Source: Ruminiclostridium hungatei (GTDB lineage Bacteria > Bacillota > Clostridia > Acetivibrionales > DSM-1351). Taken from it: a stretch of 64,000 nt of DNA. The first letter of the stretch is position 1. Each line of letters opens with the position of its first letter. The notes below the pieces were generated by a model. The model ran no database searches. It was not told the DNA's origin and worked only from the letters and a program-made list of their open reading frames with translations. The DNA is taken from assembly GCF_002051585.1 (NCBI RefSeq), contig NZ_MZGX01000026.1, positions 29,114 through 93,113 on the forward strand, read 5' to 3'. Positions 56,417 to 64,000 of the stretch are shown here, in pieces. The translations under genes and the position numbers were made by a program.

Positions 56417-57232
56417 CTATCGTTTCCCGCCTCTTGCATTGTTTTCTATGGTATCTGCCATTTCTTCCACAGTCATGACGCCAGCAAAGGCATCTCCAAG
56501 CCTAAGGGCAAGCTGTGCTATCTGCGGGGGTGCCAGAGAGGTTCTTCTCAAAACAGAATCATTTGACATGACCAGGCTGCATTCATCATCGGCCAGCACG
56601 CCGCCTTCTCCGATAACTATCACTCGCCGGGCAAAATCAGTCACAAGCTCCATGTCATGGCAGACCATTATTACAGTGGTGCCTTTAGCATTAAGCTGTT
56701 TTATTACCTCCATAATCTGCATGCATTCCCTGTAATCAAGCCCGGTGGTGGGTTCATCCAGCACCATTACCTTTGGAGACAGGGCCAGGACTGAGGCAAG
56801 TGCAACCTTCTGCCGCTCTCCTCTGCTCAGGGAAAAGGGGTCCTTGCTCTCCCTCTCCTGGAAACCAAAGCTGTCTATAGTTTCCCGGCACCTTTTCTCA
56901 ATCTCAGCTTTATCTGTAAGAATGCATTTCAAGCCAAACTCAATTTCGGCCCTTACGGTATTCTGACAGATCTGCCTGTCGGGATTCTGAAAAAGAAACC
57001 CCACATGTCCGGCCAGTTCACTGGTTTTAGCAATACGGGTGTCAAGCCCTTCCACCAGAACAGTTCCCCCAGTCGGCTTTAACAAGCCGTTAAACAGCTT
57101 CATCAGAGTAGTTTTACCTGCGCCGTTACGGCCCACTATGGCTATGAATTCCCCATCCTTTATGGTAAAATCTATGTTTTCAAGTATGTTTTTCTTATCA
57201 TATGCAAAACTGACATTACGGAATTCTATCAA
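56417..57232 (-). CDS. ecfA2: ECF transporter ATPase EcfA (second copy)
   Basis: A 271-aa ABC ATPase. Walker A GRNGAGKTTLMKLFNG, Q-loop LFQNPDRQI, signature FSLSRGERQKVALASVL and Walker B VMVLDEPTTGLD are all present. The start is TTG at 57232 with GGAGG 8 nt upstream. It pairs with the preceding EcfA to form the heterodimeric motor below EcfT and the S component. Confidence 0.93.
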   Translation of the reverse strand: MIEFRNVSFAYDKKNILENIDFTIKDGEFIAIVGRNGAGKTTLMKLFNGLLKPTGGTVLVEGLDTRIAKTSELAGHVGFLFQNPDRQICQNTVRAEIEFGLKCILTDKAEIEKRCRETIDSFGFQERESKDPFSLSRGERQKVALASVLALSPKVMVLDEPTTGLDYRECMQIMEVIKQLNAKGTTVIMVCHDMELVTDFARRVIVIGEGGVLADDECSLVMSNDSVLRRTSLAPPQIAQLALRLGDAFAGVMTVEEMADTIENNARGGKR

Positions 57233-57277
57233 CTAAAAAACCTCCAAGAAGTGTAATAGGCCAAATCATAAAGTTAA

Positions 57278-58135
57278 TTACTGCCCCTGGCAATTGACTT
57301 TTATAATACTTCCCACCATTGCCTCAGCCTCTTCTATATTCACAGGCACCCGTCCCTCATACAGCTTTCTGTCTGTCAGGCAGTTAGCCAGCGAAGCAAC
57401 TCTTGGGCAATTCACCCCTATTTCCAGCAGTTTCGAGGTGTCCTTCAGAACCTCCTGGGGAGAGCCCTCCAGAAAAATACTTCCCTCATTGAATATAAGC
57501 AGCCTTTTTGAAAATTCACTCAGAAGCATGATTTTTTGTTCAACTACTATTACTGTAATGCCCATTTTTTCATTTAGCATCCTGAGCATGCCAAATATCT
57601 GCTGGCTGCTCTGGGGGTCCAGCTCGGCAGTTGGCTCATCCAGAACAAGTATATCAGGCATCAGGGCTACAACTGCCGAAATTGCAACCTTCTGCTTCTG
57701 ACCGCCGCTGAGCGTACTTATATTCCTATGCCTGAGTTCCTCTATCCCAACCATTTTCAAAATATCGGATATTCTTTTTTCAATCTCCTGATGGGGCACA
57801 CCGAAGTTTTCCAGGCCAAACAACAGTTCATCCTCAACCACAGACGCCACCATCTGACCATCTATGTCCTGAAATACGCTTCCCACACTTAAAGCCAGTT
57901 CAGAAGGCGAGGATTCCACGGTGTCCTTGCCGTTTACAATAACCTCACCGTAAAAATCCCCCTCAAAATGATGAGGAATAACCCCATTGACAGCATAGGT
58001 AAAAGTGGATTTTCCAGCTCCGCTATTACCTATTACGCCAACAAAGTCACCCCTGTTTATTTTAAGGTTTATTCCGCTTAATGCATTTTTTTCTCCGTTT
58101 TTGTATTTAAACGAGAAATCTTTAAACTCAATCAT
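57278..58135 (-). CDS. ecfA1: ECF transporter ATPase EcfA (first copy)
   Basis: A 285-aa ABC ATPase. Walker A GNSGAGKSTFTYAVNG, VFQDIDGQM (Q-loop), STLSGGQKQKVAISAV and DILVLDEPTAELD. The ATG at 58135 overlaps the S-component stop by 8 bp, implying coupled translation and a dedicated rather than shared ECF module. Confidence 0.93.
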   Translation of the reverse strand: MIEFKDFSFKYKNGEKNALSGINLKINRGDFVGVIGNSGAGKSTFTYAVNGVIPHHFEGDFYGEVIVNGKDTVESSPSELALSVGSVFQDIDGQMVASVVEDELLFGLENFGVPHQEIEKRISDILKMVGIEELRHRNISTLSGGQKQKVAISAVVALMPDILVLDEPTAELDPQSSQQIFGMLRMLNEKMGITVIVVEQKIMLLSEFSKRLLIFNEGSIFLEGSPQEVLKDTSKLLEIGVNCPRVASLANCLTDRKLYEGRVPVNIEEAEAMVGSIIKVNCQGQ

Positions 58136-58694
58136 TCTTTCCACGTCCCAATGCCAATTTTAATGGTATATACAGCACCTGTACAATTATTGTGTTAACT
58201 AAAGCAGTTCCAAGAACTATTACGATGAACACCTGAAAAGGCATGGGCTTGACATCCGCACCGGTATAAAAGGCTGCATAGAGAACTCCAATGAAGGTCA
58301 TGCCGCTGACCAGGGTACTTAAAAATGTACCGATTACAGGCCGGAGCGAGAACTTTCCTATTTGAAGGGGCAGGTATACCAGTATTGCCATTACAATAGC
58401 TCCCACAGGTTCACTTATGAGATTTATATAGGGTGTACCGGGGAAAACCTGACAAATGGCTCCGGCGATTATACCTATAAAAATTGCTTCAATAAACCTG
58501 GGCTTAATCAGAAGAATTGCCAGACAGTACATGGCTATGATGAAGTTCGGCTTCATCCCTGCGTTAAACAAAGAGCCTACGAAAAACTTCAGTACCGCGC
58601 CTACTGCCAGCAAGACACCGACCAGAATGACATCTGAAATTGAAAGACCTCTTTTCTGTGCTTTTACAACTTCTCTTTTCTTTACTGCTTCCAT
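58128..58694 (-). CDS. trpP: ECF substrate-binding (S) component, TrpP-like tryptophan transporter
   Basis: A 188-aa membrane protein with about six helices. The segment FNAGMKPNFIIAMYCLAILL and, further on, VFPGTPYINLISEPVGA match what I recall of the TrpP/YhaG pattern (G-MKPDF ... TFPGG..PN..DK). That assignment is from memory of the family, not from a search. Other S components (for example ThiW, HmpT) are possible. The start is ATG 58694 with GGGGG 9 nt upstream, and the SD lies in a hairpin. The leader with (G/U)AG repeats independently points to tryptophan. Confidence 0.75.
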   Translation of the reverse strand: MEAVKKREVVKAQKRGLSISDVILVGVLLAVGAVLKFFVGSLFNAGMKPNFIIAMYCLAILLIKPRFIEAIFIGIIAGAICQVFPGTPYINLISEPVGAIVMAILVYLPLQIGKFSLRPVIGTFLSTLVSGMTFIGVLYAAFYTGADVKPMPFQVFIVIVLGTALVNTIIVQVLYIPLKLALGRGKND

Positions 58695-58697
58695 AAT

Positions 58698-58734
58698 AAA
58701 AAACCCCCACAAAAATAAAATTTAGTAGAGGGTT
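58698..58734 (-). terminator. Attenuator hairpin covering the trpP ribosome-binding site
   Basis: On the minus strand AACCCTC (58734-58728) pairs with GGGGGTT (58708-58702) and TTTTTT follows at 58703-58698, just before ATG 58694. The 3' arm is the trpP Shine-Dalgarno itself, so the hairpin can stop transcription, hide the start, or both. The stem is short (7 pairs, one G-U). Confidence 0.55.
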
Positions 58735-58850
58735 GAAGTCATTTACATAATTTAAATCCGGGCAACAGAGCTTTCACCTGTATGCCGCAAAATTCAAAGC
58801 GGTCAAATCACTCTGCCGCCACGTGACAGATAGCAATCCTCACGGTTTTT

Positions 58851-58893
58851 CTCATCTCGTCTAATCTCATCCTGTCTCTTCTCGTCTCTACTT
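58851..58893 (-). promoter_or_regulatory. TRAP-type (G/U)AG repeat array in the trpP leader
   Basis: Reading the RNA from 58893: AAG, GAG, GAG, GAG, AGG, GAG, UAG, GAG, GAG, each separated by exactly 2 nt, so nine slots on a strict 5-nt period; seven are perfect GAG/UAG. B. subtilis TRAP binds 9-11 such triplets with 2-3-nt spacers. The array begins at about +1 of the transcript. It would wrap round the TRAP ring when tryptophan is high. Confidence 0.7.
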
Positions 58894-58899
58894 GTAAAG

Positions 58900-58929
58900 A
58901 ATATAGCATCAAAAGCCTGTTCTTGTCAA
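58900..58929 (-). promoter_or_regulatory. Promoter of the trpP-ecfAAT operon
   Basis: TTGACA (58929-58924), an 18-bp spacer and TATATT (58905-58900) on the minus strand. The start of transcription would be near 58893, making a leader of about 200 nt. Confidence 0.75.
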
Positions 58930-58966
58930 TATATATATAATTCCATCTGACACAAGGCTCAGATAC

Positions 58967-61204
58967 CTAATTTTTAAAGACTTTTGCATAATAATTTTTG
59001 TCAAGTATCTTGGTGGAATAGGTAAATTTATTATTTACCTGTCGTGCAATGTCAGTCCTGTATTCTTTTGTGACGACGGACTCATTTTGTCCCTCTGCCA
59101 GGATGAGCTTTCTGGCTTTGGAATTGTATCTTGCCTTATCGGTAAGCCAGCTCCAATTTGAGAAAACAACCAGCGGCGGTGCATCAGACATTATATCCCT
59201 TCCCATAAGCAGCCTGGAATCATATTCAATTCCCATAAGGTTGGACAGAGTAGGCAGGATATCCATGCTGGCACAGGGTTTATCAATTTTAACAGGAGTC
59301 ATTCCCTTTGACCATAACAGGAAAATTCCTTTGTACAGTTCAAAATTTTCTTCTATCTTATGCCCGGCAAGCTCCCCGATTTCCTCTACGGTAAGTCCAT
59401 AGGGATAATGGTCAGGACTGATGGCTATAAGTGTATCTTCTGCAACCCCCGCACTTTCAAGCCGGGAAATCAGTTCCCCTATGGCCCTGTCCAGCTCTAT
59501 CTGGCAGGCCAGATAGGCCTTGACATGATTTGAATATGCCAGGTCCTTGACCAGTTCCTTGTTCTTGCTGGCCATGGCATTCCCCCCGAAGTTGTATTGC
59601 AGGTGTCCGCTGACCGTCATGTAATAAGTGTGAAAGGGCACAGAATCTATATATTCACCCGTGGTCTTTTCTATCATTTCAACATCCGACTCCGGCCAGG
59701 TCTTTTTGACATCCAGCCCGTGTCCCACCGCCTTGAAGTCATAGCCCATGTTTGGATGGGATACATCCCTGTGATAGTAGGTATAAGAGTGATCATGGTA
59801 TGCGTGTGTGGCATAGTCAAGCTTTTTCAATTGATTGCCCAGGCAGAAGGGCATATAGTTTCTGCCCGACACATAAAAGCTCCACACTCCTGATTTTGGC
59901 ACAAGTGAATTGCAGGCCACATATTCTCCGTCAGAAGTGCTTACTCCCCAGATGGGAGTATAAAAGTTGGTAAACTGGAAGCCCTCCTGGGACATCCTGT
60001 ACAAGGTAGGCGTCAGCTCCTTGTTTACAGCATAGGGTGAAAAACCTTCCGCAGTTATGAGAATAAGGTTCTTGCCCTTGTACCTGCCGGTGTACTCGTT
60101 CTTATTAGTTGGTTCCACACTTTTGAAATACTTGTGCATTGCCTGGATTTCGGGATCTTTTTCTTCATTTATAAGTTTGTCAAAATCAATATTCATTATA
60201 TTGAGGCCGGGTTCCTGCTCCTGCTGTTCAGCCGCAACAGAACTTTCCGGCGACGGCTGCCCGGTTTGGGACTCCTGACCCTGCCGGACAGTATTGGAGG
60301 CAGGGGCGGTAGATACAGCCGGCTGTCCGCCTGCCGACGCTTCCGAATTTTCATCTGCTGCATTACTATTTTCTTCCGGCAGTCCATCAGGAGCATCAAA
60401 CCCAAAGAACAGATGTTTTACATCAAGCCTTGTAGTTGTCATAAGGCCGAATCTTTCCACCGACAAGTCGGGTATAATGGCATCCTGGTATAGAAAGCTG
60501 GTGCTGAGCTCGCCCTTGTCGGCATTTACAACCAGCAGCGTGGCAATAATCTGAACAGTTACCGCCAGGCAAGCCATGATTCCTTTAAAGCTCCATGCTG
60601 TCTTGTCGGAAGGACAGAATTTATTCCCGAATATAATTATAAAAAGAAGCGGAACAAGAAGAAATAATATGGGTATTATGTTTTGTCCTATAGCCGAAAG
60701 TATTTCCCGCCAGAACTGTAAAACCTGACCTGTACCGTTTATTGAAAAAAGGGCAAAAAATGTGGTAAACACCTGGTAATATACTACCTGCACCAGATAT
60801 ACCAGCGTTGCCGCCGCTGTCAGAATTATTGAAATTATCCTGTTTACCCTGCGTTTTGTGAAGGTTGATAGTATGTAAAGTAAGAGTCCGGCAGGAATTG
60901 AATATAGTACCATATAAAAAAGTCCGACATTGAGCAGGGATTTAAAGACCGACAGTTTAAAAACAACTTCCATATATATAATGGCCAGGGGATAAAACAG
61001 GAAGAACCTGTATAAATAAAATACCAGAGCTGTTGATTTAATCCCCTGCTTCAACTCAGGCAAAAAATCAGCACACTTATGGAATAAAGCTTCCAGGCCG
61101 CCTCCCGCCTTTTGTGGCCTTGTGCCCTTCATAAGACTTCTGGCCTTCCCAAGAAATCTCTCTCTTTTTTTCTTTAAATCAGTTGTAATTTGATTAATAT
61201 CCAC
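58967..61204 (-). CDS. LTA-synthase-type sulfatase-fold membrane protein
   Basis: A 745-aa protein. Five hydrophobic segments (about 60-215) are followed by a Ser/Pro/Gln-rich linker (about 265-330) and an extracellular alkaline-phosphatase/sulfatase domain with NLILITAEGFS, the nucleophile Thr in WGVSTSDGEYV near 420, and SPDHYPYG. This is the layout of LtaS-like enzymes that transfer glycerol phosphate from phosphatidylglycerol. The linker is long for the family. The GTG start has AGGAAG upstream. It may make lipoteichoic acid or modify other polymers. Confidence 0.85.
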   Translation of the reverse strand: MDINQITTDLKKKRERFLGKARSLMKGTRPQKAGGGLEALFHKCADFLPELKQGIKSTALVFYLYRFFLFYPLAIIYMEVVFKLSVFKSLLNVGLFYMVLYSIPAGLLLYILSTFTKRRVNRIISIILTAAATLVYLVQVVYYQVFTTFFALFSINGTGQVLQFWREILSAIGQNIIPILFLLVPLLFIIIFGNKFCPSDKTAWSFKGIMACLAVTVQIIATLLVVNADKGELSTSFLYQDAIIPDLSVERFGLMTTTRLDVKHLFFGFDAPDGLPEENSNAADENSEASAGGQPAVSTAPASNTVRQGQESQTGQPSPESSVAAEQQEQEPGLNIMNIDFDKLINEEKDPEIQAMHKYFKSVEPTNKNEYTGRYKGKNLILITAEGFSPYAVNKELTPTLYRMSQEGFQFTNFYTPIWGVSTSDGEYVACNSLVPKSGVWSFYVSGRNYMPFCLGNQLKKLDYATHAYHDHSYTYYHRDVSHPNMGYDFKAVGHGLDVKKTWPESDVEMIEKTTGEYIDSVPFHTYYMTVSGHLQYNFGGNAMASKNKELVKDLAYSNHVKAYLACQIELDRAIGELISRLESAGVAEDTLIAISPDHYPYGLTVEEIGELAGHKIEENFELYKGIFLLWSKGMTPVKIDKPCASMDILPTLSNLMGIEYDSRLLMGRDIMSDAPPLVVFSNWSWLTDKARYNSKARKLILAEGQNESVVTKEYRTDIARQVNNKFTYSTKILDKNYYAKVFKN

Positions 61205-61286
61205 AAGATTTATCTTCCTTCTTTAAATTTTTGTGCTTATATTTAAATTATTATATATTGCATTGTGAAATATTCATGGGTCGTTT

Positions 61287-61874
61287 TTATTTATGCTTGC
61301 CTTCCAAAAAATAAGTAGCTTCCATGTCTGCGGTGTTTAATGCAAAAGCAAGAGGAAACTGTTCAAAAGCATCTCCTACGTTTCTTTTATCCTCACAACC
61401 GGAAAAGCCCATGTGATATCTGATTGCAAAGGCTTCTTCTCTCGTCAGCTTCATAAAGCCTGTAATTATATAAACCGACTTTTCCCCATGTCCATAGGGC
61501 AGTTTGTCATCAAACTCATATGTAGGAACACTTTGCCACACTCCATTGGCATCCTTTACGTTCCTGGAACCCACCTTGTAGCAATTGACCTTGCACAAAT
61601 CATGCAAAAGAGCGACTATTGCCACACTTTCCTCATCACATTCCAGTTTGTACACATTTCTGACTCTTTCTCTTGATAAATAATCCCTGAGACATTCATA
61701 CACATTCAGGCAGTGCTCCACAAGTCCGCCCTCATATGCCCCGTGAAACCTGGTGCTGGCCGGTGCTGTAAAAAAATCGCTCGATTTCGACAAAAGGTAT
61801 TCCAGCAGTTTGTCCGCACCTTCACGATGTATACAGGTATTAAATATCTCCAGAAAGCGTTCTTTATTGTCCAT
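61287..61874 (-). CDS. HD-domain hydrolase
   Basis: A 195-aa HD phosphohydrolase. AYEGGLVEHCLNVYECL supplies the first His, LLHDLCKVNCY the HD, and IRYHMGF the last His. The pattern resembles the HD part of YhaM-type exonucleases, without the OB domain. The substrate is unknown. AAGGAG lies before the ATG. It lies 82 bp upstream of the LTA-synthase-like gene on the same strand. Confidence 0.75.
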   Translation of the reverse strand: MDNKERFLEIFNTCIHREGADKLLEYLLSKSSDFFTAPASTRFHGAYEGGLVEHCLNVYECLRDYLSRERVRNVYKLECDEESVAIVALLHDLCKVNCYKVGSRNVKDANGVWQSVPTYEFDDKLPYGHGEKSVYIITGFMKLTREEAFAIRYHMGFSGCEDKRNVGDAFEQFPLAFALNTADMEATYFLEGKHK

Positions 61875-61960
61875 ATCTTCTCCTTACAATTTTTTCATAA
61901 TTTTTATCTTACATAATTATATATTACATAATTCTTCATAGCAATTATGTATGCAAAACA

Positions 61961-61984
61961 AAAAACGCCCTTGCGGGCGTTTTT
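61961..61984 (-). terminator. Terminator after the small cysteine-motif gene
   Basis: AAAAACGCCC and GGGCGTTTTT pair around TTGC; the arm begins at the stop codon of the 79-aa gene. Confidence 0.85.
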
Positions 61985-62222
61985 ACTTTGGCTGCTCTTT
62001 AAGTGGAAGTTCACTTATGTGATAGGTTATGCATTTTGAAGCTCTTGGAACCTTAGTAGTAGTTTTGGATGCCGGTTTTTCTTCGGCTGCAGGCTTTGCT
62101 GCCCTGATGCGTCCGGTTTTGTTTGTTTTTGCAGCAGCCTTTTCCACCTTGTTACTGCTGCAATTTTTATTGGTACAGCTTCCATTAATCTTCACTGATC
62201 CACATACACAAAATTCTGCCAT
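61983..62222 (-). CDS. Small basic protein with N-terminal cysteine (zinc-ribbon-like) motif
   Basis: A 79-aa protein. The N-terminal FCVCGSVKINGSCTNKNC has a CXC-X8-CX4C pattern that could bind zinc. The middle is a Lys/Ala/Thr-rich, probably disordered segment; the C-terminus is CITYHISELPLKEQPK. The start at 62222 has GGG 9 nt or so upstream and is preferred to an ATG three codons earlier. It is a monocistronic unit with a strong terminator. Function unknown; nucleic-acid binding is conceivable. Confidence 0.65.
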   Translation of the reverse strand: MAEFCVCGSVKINGSCTNKNCSSNKVEKAAAKTNKTGRIRAAKPAAEEKPASKTTTKVPRASKCITYHISELPLKEQPK

Positions 62223-62351
62223 TAAATTCATCCCTTCAGTAGTCTTGAAATATTAGTATACCATATAAGGATGCTTTTTAGACTAAAAAATATTTTGTGA
62301 ATTTGCCTAAATTGTTTTAAGCTTTCCCAATGTATTTTATTAAAACTTTCA

Positions 62352-63764
62352 TCAATTATTTGGAAGCTTGTTGATCATGCCCAGCAGGTACATTTTCATG
62401 ACTGCCAGGTCAACGGCATTTACTTCATTGTCCAGATTCAAATCCATGTTTTTGACATATGCATAGTCCGGAGTAAGTATATATTTCTTGAAGGCTGCAA
62501 AGTCTAAAGCATCCACATTTCCGTCATTATTGCAGTCTCCGTAGATTATTGCTGAAGGAGCCGCTGCATATTTAACCATTCCTCCCAGTATTTCAGGGTA
62601 TTCGATGTTCAGGGTTCTGCGGTTGAACAGGCCGAAAAGCTCCCCGTTACCGGTAAAGGCATTGTTGTCCCACCAGAAGCAGGTAATCCCCCGAGCCCTT
62701 GCCGCCGCAACATAATATGATGAAAATTCAACTCTTGCCTTCAGGTTTCCGTTCTTGTTTCTGGCTCCGAACTCACCTATTACCAGCGGTATTCCCTTGC
62801 TGGTATATTTGCTGTACAAGGTATCCATAAAGGCTGTCACACCGTTGACACTCTGAGCATCATTTACGCTCCAATAATCAATACCGCCGTCGGACATTGC
62901 CTGCAAAGCAAAATTATATGGAGTGTACGCATGTACGGATACTATCAGCTTGTTCACGTTTGCCGATAAATCGGTGGGAAGTTTGAAATACTGATTTGTT
63001 GCTCCGTCAGGAGCTGCACAATAGCCGGGAACCATCAGATATCTGCCGGTATTGTTCCCTCCTGATGCACGGACAGTATCAACAAAGGCTTGATTAAGCT
63101 GGTTGATGCACTTTATTGAGTCAACCACTTCCGCATTGTTCAAATCAATCCACCATTCATTGGTGTGACCCACAAGACGCGGTTCATTTACCGACTCAAA
63201 TATGAGATGCTCGTCATAATTTGCAAATTTCCTGGAAAGCTGCGACCATATGGAAGTTACATATTTTCTTGAGTTCTCCAGATATGTGCTGCTTGGATAA
63301 TAATATGCCTTTTCGATATCATGGTGTATGTTTAAAATTACATAGAGATTGTTGTCAATACAGTAATTGACAACCTCCTGGACACGGTTCAGCCATGCAT
63401 CGCTGATTTTGAAGTCCTGACCGCTGACATGGTTATGCCATGAAACAGGAATTCTTATGGCATTAAAGCCTTTTTCCTTGAGCTTGTCTATCATCTGTTT
63501 GGTGGTCTTAACACCGCACCAGGCAGATTCATAGGCCAGTTCATCAGTAACTCCGGTTACGTTAGTAGCATCAAAGGTATTTCCAAGATTCCATCCAAGC
63601 TTTAAGTTTTCTGCAAAGGTCATTGCATCATTTGAAGGAATGTCAAACCTTTTGATATTCAAATCGGGAATCATTGTAGAATCGGCTGCAAAAACACCGA
63701 CCGTTGACATGGTTGTCAAGAGTATCAACAGAATACTCAATAGTAAAGCAGAAGTCTTTCTCAT
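62352..63764 (-). CDS. Dockerin-bearing GH5 endoglucanase (cellulosomal)
   Basis: A 470-aa secreted cellulase. The signal peptide 1-26 (ends VGVFA). The GH5 catalytic domain (about 35-400) has [17 protein letters not shown], the acid/base Glu194 in FESVNEP, HAY near 278-280 and the nucleophile Glu331 in VIGEFGA. A type I dockerin (405-468) follows without the usual Pro/Thr linker: [22 protein letters not shown] and [24 protein letters not shown] and AV at the recognition positions are typical of C. cellulolyticum-like cohesins. The sequence resembles CelCCA (Cel5A, GH5_4). The start has GGGGG 8 nt upstream. Confidence 0.95.
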   Translation of the reverse strand: MRKTSALLLSILLILLTTMSTVGVFAADSTMIPDLNIKRFDIPSNDAMTFAENLKLGWNLGNTFDATNVTGVTDELAYESAWCGVKTTKQMIDKLKEKGFNAIRIPVSWHNHVSGQDFKISDAWLNRVQEVVNYCIDNNLYVILNIHHDIEKAYYYPSSTYLENSRKYVTSIWSQLSRKFANYDEHLIFESVNEPRLVGHTNEWWIDLNNAEVVDSIKCINQLNQAFVDTVRASGGNNTGRYLMVPGYCAAPDGATNQYFKLPTDLSANVNKLIVSVHAYTPYNFALQAMSDGGIDYWSVNDAQSVNGVTAFMDTLYSKYTSKGIPLVIGEFGARNKNGNLKARVEFSSYYVAAARARGITCFWWDNNAFTGNGELFGLFNRRTLNIEYPEILGGMVKYAAAPSAIIYGDCNNDGNVDALDFAAFKKYILTPDYAYVKNMDLNLDNEVNAVDLAVMKMYLLGMINKLPNN

Positions 63765-64000
63765 AAATTTTACCCCCTTGTTCTTTTCATGGCCGTCCGC
63801 CATGCATTTTTAGCAATTTCAGACTTGATTTCAGACTGTTTTAAAGACCAATGATAGTGATATTCCGCCGGCCACCTGCCTTCCTGTTAAATTGTAAAAG
63901 ATTTGCGATTATTTTAGTTTTTTAGATGTGAGTGTTTATGAGTTACTTAATTTAGATAATTTTCATTATTTTTCCTGTTACGTATATAGATATATTACAT
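63765..64000 (-). promoter_or_regulatory. Cellulase leader region
   Basis: The 236 bp upstream of the cellulase hold a TACAAT -10-like hexamer without a good -35, a direct repeat of TCTGAAAT, and a hairpin CATGGC-GGACG-GCCATG about 20 bp before the start. No catabolite-control (cre) site was recognised. The window ends here. Confidence 0.3.

Noticed and set aside
58741..58850. A metabolite riboswitch or T-box between the triplet array and trpP
   Set aside because: Several stems exist (for example GGCA.ACAG/CTGTTGCC), but none of the conserved cores of TPP, cobalamin, glycine, SAM, ZTP, c-di-GMP, THF or T-box leaders is present.
58851..58893. The 5-nt periodic GAG array as a plain microsatellite
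   Set aside because: The spacer bases vary (AC, AA, AT, TA) while the triplets are kept and the array starts at the transcription start of a trp-type transporter; slippage alone would repeat the spacer too.

Overview
The window comes from a low-GC, spore-forming, cellulosome-producing Firmicute, most like a mesophilic Ruminiclostridium (the Clostridium cellulolyticum/papyrosolvens group). The evidence is an alpha/beta small acid-soluble spore protein, a gerA/B/C germinant receptor set, RNase J, RemA, AddAB, CIRCE/HrcA heat-shock control, an SLH surface protein, and a GH5 endoglucanase with a dockerin of the ALD/AVD type typical of mesophilic cellulolytic clostridia. Most genes lie on the minus strand.

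Layout. 1-11.9 kb: rnjA, a GT4 glycosyltransferase, tRNA-Gln(CUG) with a near-consensus promoter and terminator, addA, addB and a CPBP protease; a possible small RNA is encoded opposite the tRNA. 12-17.2 kb: flavin amine oxidase, trxB, a CBS protein and an SLH protein. 17.2-23.2 kb is an accessory, more AT-rich stretch: a TipAS-type MerR regulator with a textbook operator, three gene remnants, a ferritin-like protein, an MBL hydrolase, a TetR/serine-hydrolase pair with two operators, and a SASP. 23.2-35.6 kb: azoreductase, a germination locus split over two strands, a PadR-controlled DHA2 efflux pump, a guanidine-I riboswitch in front of an SMR guanidinium exporter, a HEAT-repeat protein, a MerR/GyrI regulator, and a BirA-box-controlled bioY-bioB unit whose bioY is truncated. 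35.8-53.7 kb is mostly housekeeping: ppdK, glyS, rpoZ, gmk, remA, yicC; then cheY, rsmE, prmA, dnaJ, dnaK, grpE, hrcA; then a DUF4013-like membrane protein, a class IV aminotransferase and two nucleotide-pool HD enzymes. 53.7-64 kb: a block of foldback DNA, a LiaF-like membrane protein, a YiiX-like hydrolase, a complete ECF transporter operon, an LTA-synthase-like protein, an HD protein, a small cysteine-motif protein and the cellulase.

The most interesting signal is the leader of the ECF operon (58698-58929). A sigma-A promoter is followed at about +1 by nine trinucleotides of (G/U)AG type on an exact 5-nt period, the RNA signature bound by TRAP. The first of these are complementary to the 5' arm of a hairpin with a U-tract that also covers the ribosome-binding site of a TrpP-like S component. 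Together this reads as a tryptophan-sensing attenuator on a dedicated ECF tryptophan importer. Other points worth checking are a 166-bp foldback element flanked by CTAG beside three stacked hairpins (53.74-54.05 kb), an orphan small-RNA gene (3074-3197), a frameshifted copy of the ppdK 3' end (32.94 kb), and several single-gene regulatory circuits with clear operators.
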